This document shows positions 58,350 to 64,000 of a stretch of DNA of 64,000 nucleotides, in pieces (position 1 is the stretch's first letter; each line of letters begins with the position of its first letter). Below the pieces are notes generated by a model. It worked only from the letters and a program-made list of their open reading frames with translations, did not search any database and was not told where the DNA came from. The DNA is from Chloracidobacterium sp. (GTDB lineage: Bacteria > Acidobacteriota > Blastocatellia > Pyrinomonadales > Pyrinomonadaceae), in NCBI GenBank assembly GCA_016711345.1, contig JADJTD010000001.1, forward strand, positions 1,798,001 through 1,862,000, read 5' to 3'. The position numbers and the translations under genes were made by a program.

Positions 58350-61300
58350 ATGACAAGGCTATTTGCGTTGATTCTGGTCTTTGGTTTGACGTTATTTGCG
58401 GTTATTGGCGAGCCGGTGGCTCACGCAAATTCGGCTGTTGCGGGTTCTGATGAGCGAGTAGATAATGTTCATCCCGCGAACAGCAAAAACTCGCCGATGC
58501 GTACTTTCGGCAATACGACGGTGACTTTTCAGGATGGCGTGAGCGGTTATACGGGCACTCGCGATACCTATACTTATCAGGTCAGTCCGGCGACGGTTCG
58601 CGGGGCTGAGAACCTGATAATCCAGGATAGAAATCCGAGTAGTATTCCTGAGGATGAACGCACTTCATTGCTTCAATTCGACCTTTCCGCGATCCCCGCG
58701 AATTCCACGATCGTCTCGGCGCAGCTTGATTTTTATGTAGACAGCGAAGGCCAGGGTTTCAATATGTACCGCATGAAGGTTCCCTGGAACGAGGCGACCG
58801 CGAGCTATACCTCAATAGGCAACCGGCATTTTATACCTGAGGGAATTGACGCTGAGATCGCGGTCAGTGCTTTTTGGTCAGGAGTTGACGGATATGTTGG
58901 GCCGATCACGGTTTCTGTTCCGCCTTCGCAGATCAGTGATTGGGTGAATGGCGTGATGGTAAATAACGGCTGGCTTATGACCTCGGCACACTTTGATGAC
59001 GGCGTGCAGCTGCGGTCAAGTGAACACGCCACGATCGCCAACCGCCCGAAACTAACTGTCGTTTATAACGAAACGCCGCCTAATTTCGCGCCAGCTTCGC
59101 CCGTGGTTATCTCACCGCCGGATAATGCAACTGATATTTCCACGTCGCCGAATTTGGAAGTCAGCGTCGCCGATCCGAATGTGGATAACCTGACGGTCAC
59201 CTATTACGGACGTCCTGTCACACCTCCGTCAACCGGCGAAGATTTTACAATTATCGCAATGCCGGACACGCAGCATTACGTTGATAACGGCGGGGCAAAT
59301 GCCGCAAATTTCTATGCTCAGACACAGTGGATAGTCGCAAACAAGGACGCACTTAACATAAGGTTCGTGACCGGTTTGGGCGACATTTCGGAGAACGGAA
59401 ATACCTTTGACTCGGAATGGCAGATCGCTAATACGGCGTACACCACAATTGAAGACCCTGTGACGACCAATCTTGTCGACGGCATTCCATACGGGCTTGC
59501 TGTGGGCAATCATGACCAGTCTCCGAACGGCGGTGGCGATACTGCCAGCACTACGAAATATAACCAGTACTTTGGTACATCTCGTTTTAGCGGACGCGGT
59601 TATTATGGCGGCCAGCACGGCACAAATAATGACAATCACTATGAGTTGTTCAGCGGCGGCGGGATGGACTTTATTATTATCCATCTCGAATATGACACGA
59701 CACCGCTTCCGGAAGTTTTGACATGGGCCGACGGTTTGCTGCAAACATACAGCGATCGTCGCGCGATCGTCACGACGCACTGGATGGTCGGCATGGGCCA
59801 TCCGGCGCCTTTTAGTGCTCAGGGAGCGGCGATCTACAATGAGCTAAAGGATAGGCCAAATCTTTTCATGCAGCTCGGCGGACACGTGCATGCTGAAGGC
59901 CGCAGACAGGATACCTTTCAGGGGAGAACGGTTTGGTCGCTGTTATCTGACTATCAGGCGCGGCCAAACGGCGGGAACGGCTTGCTGCGGATCATGACCT
60001 TTTCACCAGCCAACAACACGATCTCGGTAAAGACCTACTCTCCAAGCCTTGCACAATTTGAGACCGATTTCGACAGTCAGTTCACCCTGAGTTATGACAT
60101 GTCCGGCTCAGCGCCGTTTCAATTGATCGGGACAAATAACAGTGTTCCGTCCGGTACAAATACTTCAATAAACTGGCCGGGACTGACCGGCGGAATTGAG
60201 TACGAATGGTATGCAACCACCAGTGACGGAATTGAGACCACGACTAGTCCAATATGGAGCTTTATAACGACATTCGCCGGGCCAACTCCAACGTTCACGG
60301 CGACCGCCACGGCGACGTTCACACCTACGCCGACAAACACACCGACCTCTACAGCAACTGCGACACCGACGTCAACGCCGGTGAGCGGCATCGACCATGT
60401 AGTTTGGATCTGGTTTGAAAATAAAGAAGCCAATCAAATCACTGCGGCGTCTGCACCATTCTTTGCGAACTTTGCGGCAAACGGCGTCAACTTCACGGAG
60501 TTTTACGGCATGACGCATCCGTCGCAGCCGAACTATCTGCATGCTTTTGCGGGTTCGAATCTGGGAGTAACAACAAACAATTACTGCACGTTTCCGGTCG
60601 GGAATGATAGCCTGCCTCAGCAGCTTGCCGCGGCTGGCAGATCTTGGCGTGTCTATGCACAGAATTATCCCGGAGCCTGTTCCGATGTCGTTACCGCTTC
60701 CGGTCCAGTCGACGGTTGGGGGGCTGCGGGAAATTACGACCGGAAACATAATCCGGCGATACCGTTTGAAGGCACGCGGCTAAATCCCGCCGAGTGCTCG
60801 AATATTCAGCCGCTGGCAAATTTTGACCCGCTCGTTAATTTTTCGTTTGTCGTGCCAAACAACATCAACAGTATGCACGACGGAACTATCGCGCAGGGGG
60901 ATGCATTTCTTCAGGCCTTTATGCCGCAGGTAACAAATAGCCCGGACTGGGCACGTACGCTCGTCATCGTCAGCTTTGACGAAGGCACGAGCGCCATCAA
61001 TGGCGGCGGCCGTATCTACACAGCCGCCAGGGCTCCGTGGATCACGCCCGGAGGCAGCTCCTCGACATTCTACAATCACCACAGCGCTCTGCGCACAATT
61101 GAGGATATTTTTGGCTTGCCATATTTGGGCGGCGCGGCAACTTCGACTACGATTACCGAGGTTTTTCCCCCGGCTGCCACGAATACTCCGACCTTTTCCC
61201 CAACAAGTACTGCGACGGATACACCGACAAATACGCCAACACCTCCGGCTGTGATCACCGGAACCGCTACTTACGGCAATGCCATAGGTGCGCCAAATCC

Positions 61301-62201
61301 TCGTTTTGTTTCAAATGTGGCGATTAGCGGCGTTGGTTCGCCGAATGTTTCTGCGACTACTGATTTTCCTAGTGGCAGTTATTCACTAACCGGATTTGGA
61401 TCGGGTTCTTATACGGTGACGCCATCAAAGGCGAACGGTCATGATGCATCCGTAAGTTCATTCGACGCGGCGCGGATCGCTCAATATGTTTCAAGTCTCA
61501 CTACGTTTTCACCAGCACAGCAAACTGTCGCCGATGTCAGCGGAAACGGTGGTGTCTCATCATTCGACGCGGCGCTTGTTGCCAGTTTTGCTGTCGGAAA
61601 TGACGGCGGCTCGTCAGGAAGCTGGAGATTTAGCCCGCTGAGCAGAACATACCCATCTATCACTACCGACATCCTTGGCGAAGACTATTCTGCACTGCTA
61701 ATGGGCGAGGTTTCGGGGAATTGGACAAATACAGGCGCGAGGCCGGCGGGAAAAGTGAACAATGAACAGTGGACAGTGGACAGTAAAGACATTGAGCCGG
61801 AAAGTGGCATCTTAGTTGAATTGCCGAATGCAGTATCGGCCATAGATAAGGAAATCGTCGTGCCGGTGAATGTTCATGGCATTATGGACAAAGGCGTTAT
61901 CGCTTATGAGTTCGATCTCAGATACGATCCTGCGGTGATACAGCCTTTGCCTAACGTGGCCGATGTCGCCGGAACAGTCAGTCGCGGGCTTTCGGTCGTT
62001 GTTAATTCCAGTGAACCGGGACTTTTGAGAGTTGCCGTTTACGGTGCAATGCCGATAGAAGAAAACGGCCTTCTGGTGAATCTAAGATTTACGGCAGTTG
62101 GTGCATCTGGTTCCGTATCGCCGATCTCGTTCGAGCGGATTGTTTTTAACGAAGGTTTGTCGCGAGTGACGATCGCTGACGGAAAGATCGAACTTTTCTA
62201 G
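58350..62201 (+). CDS. Multi-domain exported protein: DNRLRE-like, metallophosphoesterase, acid-phosphatase-type phosphoesterase, dockerin-like and cohesin-like
   Basis: A 1283-residue protein. Signal peptide about 1-27. DNRLRE-like jelly roll about 55-245 (LLQFDLSAIPANSTIVSAQL). Calcineurin-type metallophosphoesterase about 295-620, with metal residues in MPDTQH, TGLGDISENG, AVGNHDQS, TTHWMVG and QLGGHVHAEGR. A Thr/Pro linker (646-679) leads to a PF04185-like phosphoesterase (about 681-940: DHVVWIWFENKEAN, FDEGTSA). A second Thr/Pro linker is at 941-968. A carboxypeptidase-regulatory/dockerin-like region (968-1130) has two SSFDAA-type loops. The cohesin-like end is 1150-1283. Contains a heptamer insertion (NNEQWTVDSK). 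Confidence 0.85.
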   Translation: MTRLFALILVFGLTLFAVIGEPVAHANSAVAGSDERVDNVHPANSKNSPMRTFGNTTVTFQDGVSGYTGTRDTYTYQVSPATVRGAENLIIQDRNPSSIPEDERTSLLQFDLSAIPANSTIVSAQLDFYVDSEGQGFNMYRMKVPWNEATASYTSIGNRHFIPEGIDAEIAVSAFWSGVDGYVGPITVSVPPSQISDWVNGVMVNNGWLMTSAHFDDGVQLRSSEHATIANRPKLTVVYNETPPNFAPASPVVISPPDNATDISTSPNLEVSVADPNVDNLTVTYYGRPVTPPSTGEDFTIIAMPDTQHYVDNGGANAANFYAQTQWIVANKDALNIRFVTGLGDISENGNTFDSEWQIANTAYTTIEDPVTTNLVDGIPYGLAVGNHDQSPNGGGDTASTTKYNQYFGTSRFSGRGYYGGQHGTNNDNHYELFSGGGMDFIIIHLEYDTTPLPEVLTWADGLLQTYSDRRAIVTTHWMVGMGHPAPFSAQGAAIYNELKDRPNLFMQLGGHVHAEGRRQDTFQGRTVWSLLSDYQARPNGGNGLLRIMTFSPANNTISVKTYSPSLAQFETDFDSQFTLSYDMSGSAPFQLIGTNNSVPSGTNTSINWPGLTGGIEYEWYATTSDGIETTTSPIWSFITTFAGPTPTFTATATATFTPTPTNTPTSTATATPTSTPVSGIDHVVWIWFENKEANQITAASAPFFANFAANGVNFTEFYGMTHPSQPNYLHAFAGSNLGVTTNNYCTFPVGNDSLPQQLAAAGRSWRVYAQNYPGACSDVVTASGPVDGWGAAGNYDRKHNPAIPFEGTRLNPAECSNIQPLANFDPLVNFSFVVPNNINSMHDGTIAQGDAFLQAFMPQVTNSPDWARTLVIVSFDEGTSAINGGGRIYTAARAPWITPGGSSSTFYNHHSALRTIEDIFGLPYLGGAATSTTITEVFPPAATNTPTFSPTSTATDTPTNTPTPPAVITGTATYGNAIGAPNPRFVSNVAISGVGSPNVSATTDFPSGSYSLTGFGSGSYTVTPSKANGHDASVSSFDAARIAQYVSSLTTFSPAQQTVADVSGNGGVSSFDAALVASFAVGNDGGSSGSWRFSPLSRTYPSITTDILGEDYSALLMGEVSGNWTNTGARPAGKVNNEQWTVDSKDIEPESGILVELPNAVSAIDKEIVVPVNVHGIMDKGVIAYEFDLRYDPAVIQPLPNVADVAGTVSRGLSVVVNSSEPGLLRVAVYGAMPIEENGLLVNLRFTAVGASGSVSPISFERIVFNEGLSRVTIADGKIELF

Positions 62202-62273
62202 TTGAGTGTATCGCCCTTACTGACGTGCGAGCTTCTGCAAAGAACCCAGTCGCTATCGCTCCCGGTTCTGACT
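62201..62273 (-). repeat. REP copy 3 with flanking GCAGAAGC element
   Basis: The exact 29-bp REP (62241-62269) follows a copy of the GAAGCxCGCACG element (62201-62239; inverse of 49578-49619). Flanks GCGAGCTTCTGCAAA and TTGTGCAGGCTTGCGC form a partial outer hairpin. The unit stands directly after the exported phosphoesterase stop. Confidence 0.75.
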
Positions 62274-62452
62274 TGTGCAGGCTTGCGCTCGCGGACTTCC
62301 CTTGTGTATACTCGAAAAATTATGAAACTTGCCATCCGCATCCGCTAATTTAATCACGCACATTACTGTTCGTTTATGTGGCGTTGCCCGTCTGAACAAC
62401 GGGTTGACGCGACGTGTATTTTTGTTTTCTGTCTTAATCTAAGGAACTGGTC

Positions 62453-63877
62453 ATGTCTATTAATAATCAATCTACGCCCGTGGAGGCGGTCGATAATTCT
62501 CCTTTGGCGGTGCTGCGCGAGGCGATACGCGGATCGAACCGCGATTTTACAACGGGGCCGATAGGGCTGGCGATATTTTTGCTGGCGGTGCCGATGATAC
62601 TCGAAATGAGCATGGAAAGCCTTTTCGCGGTCGTCGATATTTTCTTTGTCGCCAAGCTCGGTGCCGACGCGATCGCTATTGTCGGACTTACCGAATCTGT
62701 AATGGCGTTGATCTATGCTGTCGCTTTTGGACTGGCTATCGGCGCGACGGCAACCGTTGCTCGTCGGACGGGCGAAAAGGACGAAGCCGGCGCGGCAAAG
62801 TCGGCGGCGCACGTTATCTATCTAGGCGTGATCGTTTCGGCGATCATCAGTGCGATAGGCATTGTCTTCGCGCCCGATATATTGAAGCTGCTCGGCGCTC
62901 ACGACAGAGTGATCGTGGAAGGCACGACATTTATGCGGATAATGCTCGGCGGCAACGCGGTCGTCGTGTTCATTTTTCTGCTCAATGCCATCTTTCGCGG
63001 AGCGGGCGACGCCGCAATTGCGATGCGTGTGCTGGTTTTGGCAAATGGTTTGAATATGGTGCTTGCGCCGTGTTTTATTTTTGGCGTCGCATTCTTTCCC
63101 GAGCTCGGTGTCACCGGCGCGGCCGTTGGCACTACGATCGGCAGAGGAATCGGCGTGCTTTATGCGGCGTGGCACTTGATGCGGCCAGGCGGCCGGATAC
63201 ACATAGATCGAGAAAGCTGGCGGTTTGACCCAAAGCTCCTGTGGAAACTCGCAAGATTGTCTTCGACCGGCGTTTTCCAACTTCTGATCGCGACGGCGAG
63301 TTGGACGGCGTTGATGCCGATCATGGCGGGTTTTGGCGAGGTCGCGATTGCGGGTTATGTTATTGCTCTGCGTGTTGTGATGTTTGCTTTGCTGCCGGCG
63401 CTTGGTTTGAGTAATGCAGCCGCGACAATGGTCGGGCAGAATCTCGGTGCCGGAAAACCAGAACGCGCTGAGGCCGCTGTGTGGAAAGCTGCGTGGTTCA
63501 ACGCCGCCGTTTATTTTGGCATTGGCCTAGTCTTTTTGTTCTTTTCAAATCAGATCATCGGCATTTTTACGCAGGAGGCGGAAGTTCTACGATACGGCAC
63601 GTCGGCACTGCATATCATTGCCTTCGGTTTTGCATTCTATGGTTTGGGAATGGTGCTGGAAACGGCATTCAACGGCGCCGGCGACACATGGACGCCGACA
63701 TATCTCAATCTGCTGATATTTTGGATCTTTGAAATACCGCTTGCTTACGCTCTGGCATATAGATTCGATCTAGGACCGGACGGAGTGTTTTGGGCGATAA
63801 CACTTGCGTTCTCGCTCCTTGCAATCGCTAGCGGCCTGCTGTTCAAACGCGGAAAGTGGAAACTCAAGACGGTTTAG
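62453..63877 (+). CDS. MATE family efflux transporter
   Basis: A 474-residue inner-membrane exporter with about 12 hydrophobic helices. Family patterns: GLAIFLLAVPMILEMSMESL at the first helix, VDIFFVAKLGADAIAIVGLT, GLAIGATATVARRTGEKDEA, FRGAGDAAIAMRV and the second half repeat ALGLSNAAATMVGQNLGAGK, then FNGAGDTWTPTYL. MATE proteins use proton or sodium gradients to expel cationic drugs and metabolites. Likely the NorM/DinF side; substrate unknown. AAGGA precedes the ATG. Confidence 0.95.
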   Translation: MSINNQSTPVEAVDNSPLAVLREAIRGSNRDFTTGPIGLAIFLLAVPMILEMSMESLFAVVDIFFVAKLGADAIAIVGLTESVMALIYAVAFGLAIGATATVARRTGEKDEAGAAKSAAHVIYLGVIVSAIISAIGIVFAPDILKLLGAHDRVIVEGTTFMRIMLGGNAVVVFIFLLNAIFRGAGDAAIAMRVLVLANGLNMVLAPCFIFGVAFFPELGVTGAAVGTTIGRGIGVLYAAWHLMRPGGRIHIDRESWRFDPKLLWKLARLSSTGVFQLLIATASWTALMPIMAGFGEVAIAGYVIALRVVMFALLPALGLSNAAATMVGQNLGAGKPERAEAAVWKAAWFNAAVYFGIGLVFLFFSNQIIGIFTQEAEVLRYGTSALHIIAFGFAFYGLGMVLETAFNGAGDTWTPTYLNLLIFWIFEIPLAYALAYRFDLGPDGVFWAITLAFSLLAIASGLLFKRGKWKLKTV

Positions 63878-63884
63878 GAATATT

Positions 63885-63969
63885 CACCACAGAGACACGG
63901 AGGACACAGATTTTTCGCAAGAAGTTATTTCGTTTACTTTTTCTCTGTGCTCTCTGTGACTCTGTGGTA
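63885..63969. repeat. CACAGAG inverted repeat after the MATE gene
   Basis: The left arm (63885-63913, CACCACAGAGACACGGAGGA then CACAGA) and right arm (63952-63969, CTCTCTGTGACTCTGTGG) flank a T-rich loop. It could act as a terminator hairpin. The window ends 31 nt later with a possible new start that cannot be judged. Confidence 0.65.
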
Positions 63970-64000
63970 AAAATGTCTTATGTCTTTGCCCGTGTTTCCC

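Noticed and set aside
60119..60433. Minus-strand Val-rich frame opposite the Thr/Pro linker
   Set aside because: It is the antisense reading of a low-complexity Thr/Pro linker within a well-supported gene.
63973..64000. Possible start of another gene at the right edge
   Set aside because: Two ATG codons occur in the last 28 bases, but there is too little sequence to choose a frame or recognise a protein.

Overview
The window is a bacterial chromosome segment with dense operons on both strands, short spacers and many GTG/TTG starts. The gene set is Gram-negative: lspA/lgt, an LptE-like lipoprotein, a SurA-N-like chaperone, MreB, bactofilin and a PilT ATPase. Large modular regulators and several families of short dispersed repeats are also present. 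This combination suggests Acidobacteriota, perhaps the Blastocatellia/Pyrinomonadales group. That placement is an inference from gene content; there is no rRNA gene to confirm it.

Layout. 1-9 kb: a yggS/yggT/yggU operon, tRNA-Leu(CAG), rsmG, an SNase-like exported protein, a sigma-54 two-component pair, a SurA-N-like protein and tRNA-Leu(CAA). 9-12.2 kb: an accessory stretch with a possible small RNA, a 21-nt repeat array, a small gene of a two-copy family followed by a remnant of a third copy, and a DarG-DarT toxin-antitoxin pair that acts on DNA by ADP-ribosylation. 12.2-25.6 kb: housekeeping (queA, GNAT, thiE, pilT, holA, lptE-like, folP, ftsH, tilS) and small exported or membrane proteins. 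25.6-29.2 kb: a GH92 alpha-mannosidase with a repeat-encoded insertion and a second 21-nt array. 29.2-33.2 kb: the glyoxylate shunt (aceB-aceA) divergent from an IclR regulator. 33.1-39.2 kb: rluD-lgt-lspA-ileS operon and clpS. 39.4-48.5 kb: a TPR/AAA+ sigma-54 activator, a cysteine desulfurase, an FHA-GAF adenylate/guanylate cyclase, mreB and cdaA-cdaR (c-di-AMP).

49.5-54 kb is a decaying defence/mobile island. It holds the second copy of the small gene family, a frameshifted RhuM gene, a REP-associated tyrosine transposase (RAYT) between two identical inverted REP elements, a nuclease beside a truncated cytosine-5 DNA methyltransferase, a HigA remnant, VapBC and a third 21-nt array. 54-64 kb returns to core genes (ttcA, bactofilin, mscL, mnmA), then a 1283-residue exported protein joining two unrelated phosphoesterase domains to dockerin-like and cohesin-like modules, and a MATE exporter.

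The most unusual signals are the repeat ecology (REP/RAYT unit with at least one extra REP and one diverged REP inside the cdaR coding end; three 21-nt arrays; heptamer tandem repeats that form protein termini and insertions), the two-phosphoesterase fusion, the darG-darT pair with an extended DarT, and the degraded restriction-modification/TA island.
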